From: Parietichytrium sp. I65-24A
Lineage: Eukaryota > Sar > Bigyra > Thraustochytrida > Thraustochytriidae
Length of the DNA stretch: 64,000 nucleotides
Direction: 5' to 3'
NCBI GenBank assembly: GCA_012862575.1
Contig: BLSF01000006.1
Span: forward strand, 558,001 to 622,000
Part shown: piece by piece, positions 20,979 through 31,506 of the stretch
How positions within the stretch are numbered: the stretch's first letter is position 1
Layout: the number at the start of each line of letters is the position of its first letter
Translations under genes and position numbers: made by a program
The notes under the pieces: model-generated
What the model was told of the DNA's origin: nothing
Database searches by the model: none
The model's input: the letters and a program-made list of their open reading frames with translations, nothing else

Positions 20979-22425
20979 ATGGCGGCGCAGTACGTCTTTC
21001 GCAGCGTGACCGTCCGCGTTCCGCCAGGCGTTAGCGGCGGAGAGGACTTTGTGGTGGCGCTGCCTAGTGGAGAGGCGCGGAGCGTGACGGTGCCCCCAGC
21101 CACGGAGGTGGGTGACCTTGTCACAATCCCTTTCGACGGGTATGCGGTGTCAGCGCGCTTCGGCGTGGTGTTCGAGGATGAAGGCAGGGTCGCCACGGCA
21201 TCAAGGCAGGAGGACAGCGCCGAGAGGAGGGTGGACAGGCTGGTGTTTTGGCCGCAATCTTCCGAGCATCGCAAGATGAGGCTGGCACCAGAGGAGAGGT
21301 TGCTGGAGCTCTACAGAAAACACAGCCCAGTAGAGCGTGATGCCCAGGTGGAACGGTCCAAGCACGGGTTTGGCGTCAAAGTGTACGACGGGGAATTTGG
21401 TGTACATGTTCACCATGCTGCTTTTGTAGGTTTGCAAACCACGATTGCTGCGGACGATGTCATCGTTGCAGTGAATGGCAACACTGTTCAAAACTGCGAT
21501 GAATTTGTGTCTGCAATGGCTGCTGTTGGCGAAAGCGAATTTGCTGGCTTGTCGCTCCTTCGCCCATCTGCCCCTCCAACGCAGAAGTGTCCAGAGGGCC
21601 ACGCTTTGGTGTTACTCGGTCCGCGCGACCCAGTGCCCATTGGCTCTCAGTGCAATCGCTGTAACAAGCGCCTTTGGGACCATCCACGGGTGCATAGATG
21701 CGATGAGTGTGATTGGTCAATGTGCGATCAATGCTACGAGAATTTTTTTGAAACGATGAACACCGCAGAAAATGCCAACCGTGGTGAGCCGGCATGGGCG
21801 GGAGATTACGAACAGGATCTCTCTGGTGTTCTAACGTTCAGCTCCTTTGACCGCGGCAAAAAGTTGAGAATATTTTGGCCGGTAAGTACTCCTGTTTTCC
21901 TTGTTTTCACTTAGCTGTCACTGAAAATTGAGATCTGGTACCTCTCTGACTCGGAACCGGGGGCAGACTACCGGAGAATGGTGGCTTGGAGAGGTGGTTG
22001 GGTACCATTCTGAGAAGGGTCATGAGATTCTCTACGAAGAAGGTGCCCAGGACAATAAGCAATACTCGAAGCAATCGATCCCGGACATGTCCCTGTACAC
22101 TTACACCGTCTTGAAGCGAAAGCCTGACGTTGCCAGCACCGAATCTCATGGTCAGACGAGTTCCTCGACATCCAATATCGACGCTCAGGCGGAGGGGCTT
22201 CTCGATATGGACTCACAATCGACGGAGGCGACCGCCGAAGATGACATCACAGACAATGCTGTCTATGACCAGAGCTACCCGCGGGACGACCTCGATCTGG
22301 AAGGCCTCCCTGAAGGATACATGCCAGGGGAGGAATATGCGTTAACGGAGGACGAAAGCTCGTTGCTTGAGGGAATCGCGGCGGACCTCTCAAAACTGGG
22401 GAAGGCAGACGGAAAAATTTTGTGA
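20979..22425 (+). CDS. PDZ-like, zinc-finger and Tudor/Agenet-like domain protein
   Basis: Exons 20979-21881 and 21967-22425 flank an 85-bp intron with a GTAAGT donor and encode 453 residues. The start is the first ATG; the open frame extends upstream without one. The N-terminal ~80 residues (VRVPPGVSGGEDFVV, VTVPPATEVGD) form a beta-rich module. A PDZ-like domain follows (GVHVHHAAFVG, ADDVIVAVNG). Next is a cysteine/histidine-rich zinc finger of C1/ZZ style: CPEGH, CNRCNK, HRCDECDWSMCDQCY. Splicing joins RIFWP to TTGEWWLGEVVGYH, giving the W-G-V-Y-D pattern of a Tudor/Agenet-like fold (FWP, EWWLGEVVGYHSEKG, ILYEEG). The C-terminus is acidic. It may be an adaptor or chromatin reader, but I cannot name the family. 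Its stop lies 39 bp from the stop of the converging ABC transporter gene. Confidence 0.85.
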
Positions 22426-22464
22426 TCAATCAAGGGAGAGTAATATACTGTAGCTCGAGTAGTG

Positions 22465-24899
22465 TCAAGTTTGTGTCGTCGGATCCCGCTTGACTGCTTG
22501 GGGAATCATGCGATCTTGGTTGATCTCTTGATTCCAGAGCGCTGCGTACAGACCCTTGGCTGCCAAGAGCTCGTCGTGCTTTCCAGTTTCGGCGACTTTT
22601 CCGGACTCCAAGACTATGATGCGATCTGCTCCTTGAATAGTCGACAACCGATGAGCAATCTTTGCAGTGCAATTGTAATTATTTTCCGGTCATTCCAAGT
22701 CCAAGCAAAAGCAATAAAAAGTTAACAATACATTCTCTTCGGCGAACACTCTTGAACACAATGCCACGGTGAGGTGGAATGTAACTCACAATTATTGACG
22801 TTCGGTCCTTGGCAAGTTGCTGAAGCGATTCCATGATATTAAGCCCCGTCCTACTATCAAGCGCTGAGGTCGCTTCATCCGCCAAAAGGCTGTGACGTGG
22901 TTTGTCAACTGTATTAGTGTTTGCCTCGATACTTATCGTTGAAGAGCGGAATGCACTTACATTGGAGCGTTTTTCAACATCACTCGAGCGATTGCTACAC
23001 GCTGCTTCTCCCCACCAGAAAGCTTCAGACCCCTCTCTCCGACATTGCTATGGAACCCTTCTGGAAGCATCTTGACCAGCGAGCTCAAATTAGCAAGGCG
23101 AACAACATCGCGAACTTTTTCCTCGGTTGCGTTTTGCAAATCTCCGTAAGCGATGTTGTAATATAGCGTGTCATTGAAGAGGACAGTGTCTTGCGGAATG
23201 ACTCCGATGTTTTTCCGGACACTGTCCATCGTCACGTCCCTGATATCCTGACCATGGATCTGAATGGTTCCTGTTTGAGGCTCGAAGAAGCGAAACAACA
23301 CTGGCAAAAGCCCAAAAACACATGATTGCATTGCCAAGTCAGTGTTATTCTGCTGGCAAGGGAAAGATGATACAGAGCGCAGAACTTACATCGCAAAATT
23401 GTGGACTTTCCACATCCACTTGGTCCAACGATCGCCACGGTTTCACCCTTTGGAACCTTCAGATCCAGACCTTGAAGAATCTGCCGCTTATTGTCGTAGC
23501 TGAACCACACATTTTTGAATTCTATCTCCCTCTCCAAGTCAAACGTCGTCGACAGGTCCAGAGGCCGCGCGTCAGGCTTCTCCACAATGAGAGGCTGCTC
23601 TTTCTGCAAACGAAACATCTCATCCATATCTATCAACGCCTGCCTTATCTCGCGATACACGGAACCCACAAAGTTTAAAGGAACGGACAGCTGGAAAAGC
23701 AGACCATTTACCAGAACAATGTCACCGACAGTCATGGTGCCAGCAGCGATCTCGTTTGCTGCCATGTACATGACTGCAGTCAAGCCTGCGCTGAAAATTG
23801 CATTTTGTCCGAAATTGAGGAACGCTAGTGATGTTTGAGTTTTCAACGATGCCTGCTCGAAGCCCTTGAGAGACTCGTCGTAGCGGTTTGCTTCGTGCAT
23901 CTCATTCGTAAAGTACTTTACAGTTTCGTAATTGATTAAGGAGTCCACCACTTTTGCGCTAGCGTCATTTTCCAGCTGGTTCATGTTGCGCCGGAATGCG
24001 GTGCGCCACTGAGTTACAGAGATTGTGAACCAAACGTAGCCCACCAACGTAAGAACTGTGACGCCTGCGTACTGCGGCCCACTCTTGGTCAGCAGCAATC
24101 CTGTGACCAGACTGAGTTCGAGCGCTGTGGGAACCACCCTGAAGACCAGACTGGACAATACAAAATCGATGGAGCGTCCACCTCTATCGATGATGCGCGA
24201 GAGCTTCCCTGTTTGTCGATTGAGATGAAAGCCGAGATCCATTGAATGCAAGTGAAGAAACACATTGCGCGCAACCTTTCGAATTGCCCTCTGTGCGACA
24301 GATGCAAAAACTGCATTCTTAAGCTCCTGGAACCCCGCACCAGCAGCGCGAGCAAGGCCGTACATGGCGACTAGTGAAACTGGAACTGCAACGATTGCTT
24401 GAGGAGAGATGCCGTGCTCGTCTGCTCCTCGCGTTTCTTCATTCAAGTGATCAACTAGGCTTTTGAAAACGAAGGGGACTGACACTGTCGCGATTTTACC
24501 AAACACAAGAAACGCGAGAGACATCACCACCCGAGCTTTGATGGATCCCGAGCCTGGCTCACTTGGCCAGATATAATGCATCATCAGTCGCAGGATATCC
24601 TTTTCATGAGCAGCCCGGCCACTCTTCGGTCCGGCCTTGGAGCTCATTGGGGCCGCAGCCCACCTCGTCGGCCGACCAGGTCGCATTCGCATTCCGCTCG
24701 ACCACAGACATTCTTCGCCCCGCCACTGTCTCCCGTGTCTCCACGCCCTCGCGCTCGACCTCGCGCCCACGCCGCCGCTCCTGAGCGCCGCAGACGCAGA
24801 CGCAGACGCAGACGCGGGCTGGCACACGGCCAACGCGCTCCAGTGCAGGCCCCTGCTGCGGCGAGCCACCTGCGCGAGCGCGTCGCAGCTGCAGAGCAT
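22465..24899 (-). CDS. ATM1: mitochondrial ABC half-transporter, ATM1/ABCB7 type
   Basis: Four exons (24899-23390, 23300-22961, 22889-22790, 22659-22465) encode 714 residues. The three introns are 89, 71 and 130 bp. ATM1/ABCB7 exports a glutathione-linked sulphur compound from the mitochondrial matrix for cytosolic iron-sulphur protein assembly. The first ~90 residues are rich in Arg, Ala and Ser with almost no acids, as in a matrix targeting peptide. [13 protein letters not shown] then opens a six-span ABC membrane domain typical of this subfamily. The nucleotide-binding domain has Walker [10 protein letters not shown] (492-500), C-loop [13 protein letters not shown], Walker [13 protein letters not shown] and the switch His in [13 protein letters not shown]. 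Splicing is phase-consistent at each junction ([33 protein letters not shown]). Confidence 0.95.
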
Positions 24900-24938
24900 C
24901 TCGTCTCCTTACGTCCCTCTCAAGTTGCCTCCTCACGG

Positions 24939-25052
24939 CCACTGCCACTGCCACTGCCACTGCCACTGCCACTGCCACTGCCACTGCCACTGCCACTGCC
25001 ACTGCCACTGCCACTGCCACTGCCACTGCCACTGCCACTGCCACTGCCACTG
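24939..25052. repeat. perfect hexanucleotide array (CCACTG)x19
   Basis: Nineteen uninterrupted CCACTG units end in one imperfect CAACTG. The array lies 40 bp upstream of the ABC transporter ATG, so it is in that gene's 5' leader or promoter (CAGTGG on the sense strand). In the transporter's frame it would read Gln-Trp repeats, but a stop at 24933-24935 separates it from the start. It is probably length-variable between individuals. Confidence 0.95.
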
Positions 25053-25630
25053 CAACTGCGAGAGCCTTCCGCCGACGCCACACGTGCTCGCGTGCAAGTG
25101 TACGCGATTAAAGTGCTCGAGTACGTGCAAGTATATACTTGTGTGAGCTTCTCGTGAGAGTGAGTACAGTACTCAGTACACGTACTGACAGCGAGTACAC
25201 TCACGCTTCCATGCAGCTCGAGTCTCTCAAAAGTCTCTTGCTAGCTACGAGCTACTACCTATTACCTACTACAGGCTATTATGTAGCAAGAAAGGGAGAC
25301 TATGCAGCGTCGGCTAGTCTAGCTACTAGAGGATAGCTAGTAGCTACTACTAGTGATGAGCGATAGAATTCGGTACTGATAGTACTGAAAGTGCCGATTG
25401 AGCCGGGTCCGGTGGGAGAGGTCTCGGTGGATTGCTGAATGCGCGACCTCGCGGGGAGAGTAGGCACCCTCCCGGGTGGTGCCAGTTAGCAAGCTTTACA
25501 GTTTCTAAATGTCCTTCCTACAGGGCTCTAACAGTAGTCACTGGAAGCACTGGAGTTGAAGTTCTTGTTCTTGTTTGTTTTTCGACTTTCAATTGAACAA
25601 AAAGTCAATGAATCAGCCCACTTGTTTCTG

Positions 25631-25647
25631 TTTCCGGAGTCCGGAAA
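25631..25647. promoter_or_regulatory. 17-bp palindrome TTTCCGGA-G-TCCGGAAA
   Basis: This is a perfect 8+1+8 inverted repeat about 680 bp upstream of the first Aurora kinase start. It looks like a dimeric binding site, but the factor is unknown. Confidence 0.35.
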
Positions 25648-26325
25648 TAGAAATACGAACGACCTGGTCATCCCAAGGCCCACTCTATCCATTTTTTCTT
25701 TAGATGAAAGCAGAGGGCGAGAACGATTCTCCTGTTGTTCAAATTTCGATGAAAAGAGTTCCCCGCACGATGCGGTTCTCGATCTCAGCGAAGAACTCGA
25801 AGAACTCAAAGATGCTCGAAGAACACGGAGGCCACTCCGACTGTCCATCTCGGTTCCGACTGGGTCCGCGCGCGCAAGGTGACTCTTTCGTCATTCATTT
25901 TCATTTTCATATTCATTTTCATTGTTGATTGACACTGTGAGTTGATGATTGATTTGATTGAACAACTGCTGACGAACAGTGGTTGCAGTAGCAGTATGTT
26001 GCAGTAGTGGGTACCGGGTACTGACAGTGGTTAGGTAGGTGCGTTAAAAACTTGTTAGATAGAGAATAGTGACTCATGATGCTTGGAAAGAAAACGAGTT
26101 GTTCAACTACCGAGTTTGGTTTTAATTTTTTTCGTTTGGTCTGTGTTTGGTTTGTTTGGTCTGTTTGGTCACTCGTGCCACAGTGAGTCGTGTGGGTCAC
26201 TGGCAGTCAGTGTCGTCCCGCGGCGACTCGCAAGCCGAATAGCAGAGGCGCGCTCGGATAGTGTTTGGAACGTACAAAGGAGTTCGTCTCGATTCACTCG
26301 CTCGCGGTCGAGGCGGGTTGGCAGG

Positions 26326-27494
26326 ATGGACTTCGCTCCGCGCGACAAGGAGAATGCAGTGAAAAGCAACGCTACAGGGATGAAGCTGGCCAAGATGGGC
26401 GGCGCCAAGAGAGTCCCGACAGTGAAAACAAAGTACACCGTAAACGGCACTTTCCCGAAGGGACGCGGAGGAGCGCAGAAGGACGAGCAGTCGGAAGACT
26501 CGCGGCCGCGAACCAGCGGAGAGGAAACTTCTTCATCAACAAACAAACAGGCAGGAAAAAGCGCACGGCCAAGAGAGAGTCTGATGCCAATAAATCCATT
26601 CGCTGACTCGGCAACCCCTCACTGGACACTTGAAGACTTTGACATTGGCAAGAAACTTGGAAGTGGGAAATTCGGGAACGTATACCTTGCACGAGAGCGC
26701 CGCAGCGGATTCATTGTCGCTGTCAAAGTTTTGCACAAGTTCCAGCTCACCAAATCAAATGTTGAGCATCAGCTTCGGCGCGAGATTGAGATCCAAGCGC
26801 ATCTTCGGCATAGAAACGTGCTGCGGCTATACACGTACTTTTGGGATGACAAACGCATCTTTCTCGTCCTAGAGTACGCGATGCACGGCGAGCTCTACAA
26901 AGAACTTACAAAGCGCGGGAGATTTTCCGAAGACAAGGCTGCGGACTACATCTATCAGCTTACAAAGGCATTGATCTATTGTCATGCAAAGCACGTTTTA
27001 CACCGAGACATCAAACCTGAAAACCTTCTGGTGGACTATGCCGGCCAAATTAAAATCGCAGACTTTGGATGGTCAGTCCATGCTCCCAGCTCCAAGCGCG
27101 AGACACTGTGTGGGACACTAGGTAAGTATTCTGTGCTATTGCATGGGGAATTCTGTTTGCACATTTCTAACAAATCGATGTTATTCCAGATTATCTTCCG
27201 CCAGAAATCGTGCTAAGAGAACAGTACGACCATCAGTGCGACATTTGGAGTCTTGGGGTTCTTGCATACGAATTTCTCTGCGGAAAACCACCTTTTGAGG
27301 CTGAGGGCCACTCTGAGACTTACCGCAAAATATTGAAAGTTGACCTTGCCTTCCCTTCTCATGTCTCACCGGAGGCTAGAGATCTGATTTCGAAGCTCCT
27401 TAAAAGGTTGCCAGAAAACAGATTACCCCTCGAAAAGGTTTTGCAGCACCCTTGGATTTTGAGCAGGGTAGCAGCTGCACGGGCGGAAAAATAA
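26326..27494 (+). CDS. Aurora-family serine/threonine kinase 1
   Basis: Exons 26326-27121 and 27190-27494 flank a 68-bp intron (GTAAGT donor, CTAAC branch-like site) and encode 366 residues. Aurora kinases drive centrosome maturation, spindle assembly and cytokinesis. The leader starts [10 protein letters not shown], with a KEN box at 8-10 (a destruction signal read by the anaphase-promoting complex), and includes a [10 protein letters not shown] motif at 84-93. The kinase domain has G-loop GSGKFG, Lys134, catalytic HRD Asp228, DFG Asp247 and the Aurora hallmark [11 protein letters not shown]. Activation-loop Thr260 lies in ETLCGTL-DYLPPE. The intron splits the Asp266 codon. The C-lobe ends with HPWIL. 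Its closest relative here is Aurora 4, which shares the leader. It is the first of four Aurora genes in this stretch and converges on Aurora 2. Confidence 0.95.
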
Positions 27495-27782
27495 ATGACA
27501 TGATAGAGTCAGACAGAAAAAGTGTCGGGCGATCCCATGAATTTCAATTCTAAATTTCATACGACTAGAGTTATATATAATTACAAGGCAGGAAAGCAAA
27601 GATAAATGAAATGTACATGACTTGCAAATGAGACCTTGCTAGTATCGCTCGACCCACAGCAGACTTGGCGGGATTGCGCCTGCGTTCCTCAAGTGGTCTT
27701 GCATGATCTCCAAAGACCTCTTGACTTCGACACAGACACAGTGAATAGCCCATAGCCCTCTGCTTCTTTGGCGGCTTGAGCG

Positions 27783-28766
27783 CTAAGCTGTGATCCAGGG
27801 GTGCTCTTGAATCTGCTCTAAAGACATCCTTTCGTGCGGATTTCGCCTCAAAAGCTTTACAATAAAGTCATGCGCAAGCTCCGATATGTAATCCGGGAAC
27901 TCGAGCTGTACGGCAATGATTCGATTATAAGTCTCAACCTGGCTCGGATGCTCAAATGGCGGACTTCCCGTAAGCAGTTCGTAAGTCAAGACGCCAAGAG
28001 CCCAGTTGTCCGTGAATTCGTTGTACTGCTTGCCCTCCAACATTTCCGGAGGAATGTAGTCTACATGATGCTAATCGTTAGTTTTTTGTGCTGCTCCTAC
28101 ATCTACTCTCCTCCTCCGAACTTCTTCTTTCAAGAAGGTCAACGTACCTCGGGTTCCACAGAACGTTTTCCGGTTCGAGCTAGGGGCATGCACAGAGGAT
28201 CCAAAGTCCGCGAGCTTGAGATCGCCTTTATGATCCAGCAACAGATTCTCGGGCTTGATATCGCGGTGTATCACGTTTTTTTGGTGGCAGTACAATAAAG
28301 CGCTAGCTAGTTGGCAAATATACTTTTTCGTATCTTTCTCACCAAGGCGCTGCCTTTCCTTCAAGAGATCATACATGCTCCCGCGCCAAGCAATCTCCAA
28401 AATCAAATATATTCTGCTATCGTCGAAAAAGAACCCATAAAGCTGTAAAATGTTAGGATGATCCAGCCGAGATTGAATCTCGACCTCGCGCCGAAGTTGG
28501 TGGCACATATTCGATTTTTCCAGGTTGGCTTTGTGCAAGACCTTCAGTGCACATGAAAACCGACTCTGCTTCTCTTTCGCATGATACACTGCACCGTGCT
28601 GTCCTTCCCCAATCTTTTTACCGATCAAAAAGTCACTCAACTCCCAGCACTTGAGCTCCTCGTGCTTTGCGGCAGCAACTTTCTTCGCCACTCCCCTTTC
28701 TTCCGTCGCGTCTCGAGCGTTCGCCACGTTGCCCCTATTTTCCTCGCTCACCCGTGGCGAAAACAT
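27783..28766 (-). CDS. Aurora-family serine/threonine kinase 2
   Basis: Exons 28766-28148 and 28060-27783 flank an 87-bp intron (donor GTACGT, branch-like CTAAC) and encode 298 residues from the first in-frame ATG. The leader is short (about 40 residues) and lacks both the KEN box and the RESLMP motif of Aurora 1 and 4. Catalytic residues are present: GEGQHG loop, Lys75, Asp169 in [10 protein letters not shown], Asp187 of DFG and Thr201 in KTFCGT. The normally invariant Trp after DFG is Ser ([11 protein letters not shown]), and the usual GTLDY reads GTRDY. The intron sits at the same place and phase as in Aurora 1, splitting the Asp codon of DY-PPE. This supports descent from a common intron-bearing ancestor. 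It should be active but looks specialised. Confidence 0.93.
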
Positions 28767-30164
28767 TATCTCAAGCCGCCAGCCGAACTCTTGCCTTGCC
28801 ACTGCCACTGCCGCTCGGCGCAGATGCGCAGATGCGCGCGGACGCCCTTTCCGTCGCTGCCTTCTACGATACTCAGTACCCTCTTCAGGACGGTGCCCTG
28901 TGTGCCCTGTGTGCCCTGTCCTCCAAGTCCTCGAAGAACGGTTTTTCACTCGAAATATGAAAAGGCGAAAGCTGTGCGAAACGAAAACTGGCGACACGAT
29001 TATACGCTCATCTCTGGAAAACCTATAATACACGGTTGGCGAAACGCAGAGTTGACACTAGTTTGAGTAGTTTGTCTCAGCGAGCAACGTGAGCAACGTG
29101 AACAACGAATGGGTCGCAAAGTAACGCTCAACGAATTCGTGTTTTTTGTTTTTTTTATTCTCACCTCTTTTATTCACAAACGCTCCACCAAACTATAAGA
29201 AACTAATTTAGATCTCATCAATCTCATCGCATCTCGTCGCATGCAATCAGGGCGTCTTCGTTGAGCTTGCTGCCCTCAACTTTTCAGAACGCATCTTCGC
29301 GTGGCGATCGCAACCATGGCTCAAAAGCGATTGGTTCATCGCCACATTCAGAGTGTGAGAGGAAGGAAACACCCCCCCACTCACTCCTTGCGTGGAGTTG
29401 AAGAGTGAGTGCTTGGTGTTTGGATGGGTGCTTGGATGTGTTTGGGAGTTTGGAGCTAACACGCAAATTTTCAGGCTGCCTCTGCTTGCCTCTGTCTCGT
29501 GCTAAGTAGTGCATCCGCCCATTGGCTCACTGTTGCATTGAGCGACTTGATCGAATGAACGAACCAGTCACAATGCAACGAAGCAAGGAGATCTGCGAGC
29601 AATAAATAAGAATTCTGCTGAGTCTGCCTGCTTCCCAACCAAGCTCACTGGGCGCTTGGCACTGCATTCAAGTTGGCATTGGCAACATTGGCAGGCAACA
29701 ACATTGGTTCAAACGCTGGCATTGATGCCAGCAATGCATGTTCAAACACAACCGCCTTCTTCTCCCTATCTGAACAGTCGCAGCTGCTACTCCACTAGTC
29801 GGACTCGCAGCTCGCGTGCTAGTCCGTCTGATGTCAATCTTCTTCACTCACAACTCACAGTCCTGCGGCTTGAGCACTTGAACCTCCCCAGAGCTCAGCT
29901 TTAGCTTTTGCCGCAAGCAAGCACGCCAGCGGAGGGCCAACCTGTGCTGCTTCCTGTTCCTGGCTCTGCCCGCTCCTCCTTTCGGCCTCTCAGACCATAG
30001 GATTTGCTGCCTTGCTCGAGTTGGCCGGCCAGCTGTTCTGCTCCCGCTCTCCTGCCTGAACAGCAGCCGAGCGAGTAGGGCTGCCGAAAGGGTGACTGAC
30101 CACTTCATCGCGCGACTGACCGACTGTCTCTCCGTCTGCCTGTCTGTTTGTCCGGCGAGAGTCC
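28767..30164. other. intergenic between divergent Aurora genes
   Basis: A run of T with few interruptions lies at about 29139-29160. The sequence nearest 30165 (CTGTCTGTTTGTCC-like) probably belongs to the promoter and leader of Aurora 3. No gene is seen. Confidence 0.5.
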
Positions 30165-31112
30165 ATGAGCTCCGTGCGATTCTCGGCTGCGTCGCAGCCT
30201 GCGAACCAGGAAAATGCTGGCGGCGCAGGAAACGCCAACCCGGCGAGGCCGGCGAAAGGCAAGGAGCTCTGCCTGGCGGACTTTGGCGTGGGCAGGCAGC
30301 TCGGAAAGGGCAAGTTTGGGTTTGTGCATCTAGCCAAGGAAAAAAAGTCAGGCAAGAAGGTGGCGCTCAAGATCATGTGGAAAGCGGATCTGGAAGAAGA
30401 AGGGTACATCGAGCAGGTGAAGCGGGAAATCGAGATCCACTCGCGTATCAGGCACCGCAACATCGTACGGTTGTACACCTACTTTAGCGATGCGCAAAGG
30501 GTCTACCTTGTGCTCGAGTACGTGCCCAACGGCAACGTGTGTACAGAGATGAATAAATACCCTGCAGGGAGACTCCCGGAAGCCAGGGCTTCACAGATCA
30601 TGCGCGAGCTGATAAGCGCGATTGCGCTGTGTCACAAGATCGGAGTCGTGCACAGAGACATAAAGCCAGAAAACATTCTCATCGCAGCGGACGGATCCAT
30701 ACGGCTGGCTGACTTTGGGTGGAGCGTGAGCAATAAAAATGCCCATGAAAAAATGAAACGACTCACTCTGTGCGGAACCCTCGATTACATCCCACCTGAG
30801 ATGACGAGGAAGGAGCAGTACGATGAACGTGTCGATATCTGGATGGCGGGTTGCGTCGCAGCGGAAATGCTTGTTGGGATCGCCCCTTTCTATAACGACG
30901 ACTGGAAAACTACAGAGAAGAATATACAACTGGGCGAATGGAAGCTTCCCGCGGATTGCTCAAGCGAGGCAAGTGGGTTCGTTTCCAAATTTTTGGTGAA
31001 AGATCCTGCGGGAAGAATTCATCCGATTAAATTGGCCCTTTTTCATCCTTGGATCACTATGCACGCACCAAAAGAAGACATGGATAGGTTGATGAAGAAA
31101 CCGGAGCCTTAG
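30165..31112 (+). CDS. Aurora-family serine/threonine kinase 3, intronless and divergent
   Basis: A single exon encodes 315 residues. The short leader contains QEN where Aurora 1 and 4 have KEN. The kinase domain is complete: GKGKFG loop, Lys69, Asp165 in [10 protein letters not shown], Asp183 of DFGWSV and Thr201 in LTLCGTLDYIPPEM. The activation segment carries an altered, slightly longer stretch (SNKNAHEKMKR) in place of the usual HAPSS-RR. The C-lobe departs from the family (DIWMAGCVAAEMLVGIAPFYNDD instead of a [13 protein letters not shown]-type sequence), though it ends in the normal HPWI. It is the only Aurora gene here without an intron, so it may be a retrocopy that diverged or an old intron loss. 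It is divergent from Aurora 2 and convergent with the RIB43A gene. Confidence 0.92.
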   Translation: MSSVRFSAASQPANQENAGGAGNANPARPAKGKELCLADFGVGRQLGKGKFGFVHLAKEKKSGKKVALKIMWKADLEEEGYIEQVKREIEIHSRIRHRNIVRLYTYFSDAQRVYLVLEYVPNGNVCTEMNKYPAGRLPEARASQIMRELISAIALCHKIGVVHRDIKPENILIAADGSIRLADFGWSVSNKNAHEKMKRLTLCGTLDYIPPEMTRKEQYDERVDIWMAGCVAAEMLVGIAPFYNDDWKTTEKNIQLGEWKLPADCSSEASGFVSKFLVKDPAGRIHPIKLALFHPWITMHAPKEDMDRLMKKPEP

Positions 31113-31506
31113 AAACATAGCTACTTTGTTGACATTGGGCCGGCCGCCTACTAAATTTTTCTCGTTTTGCCTTTTTTGAAGTTTTCTTTCGAGTGCATTG
31201 GCTGTTTTTGAGAGTTTCCTTTTTTCTTGACGGTCGTTTGTTAGGGATCATTGGTGAAGAACGTTACCGGGGAGCGAATTGTGACATCATAGCCGTCTTG
31301 CAAGGCATTCAATTGTGAAAATAGGCTGGCGGGCGTGGGATCAGAAGACCATCTCGATGAATGGCGGTGGGTTCAACTGCGCTAGCTACACTTCGCATAG
31401 GCTTCTGGCCAAACATACGTGACAATCATCAAACTCCCGCATTGAAAATGCGCAGTCTGTTCTACAACAAGGAAAATATAAAGAAAACACACACAGAGAT
31501 TATAGT
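31113..31506. other. intergenic between convergent genes, nothing recognised
   Basis: This is 3' flanking sequence of Aurora 3 and of the RIB43A gene. No features stand out. Confidence 0.5.

Larger units (their letters stand above)
24900..26325. other. intergenic between divergent ABC transporter and Aurora kinase genes
   Basis: Besides the hexanucleotide array, this gap holds a TAGCTACT-rich patch (25235-25350), a GC-rich patch with two short hairpins (about 25395-25490), a 17-bp palindrome (25631-25647) and a TTCATTTTCATTT microsatellite (25893-25924). Open frames here lack ATG starts or domain-like composition. Confidence 0.5.

Noticed and set aside
24604-25204. Frames reading VAVAVA, GSGSGS and QWQWQW through the hexanucleotide array
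   Set aside because: They are simple products of translating a repeat; the in-frame version is cut off from the ABC transporter by a stop at 24933.
25556-25882. Overlapping ~108-codon frames on both strands before Aurora 1
   Set aside because: The plus frame starts at TTG, neither has a domain, and they mirror one another around the palindrome.
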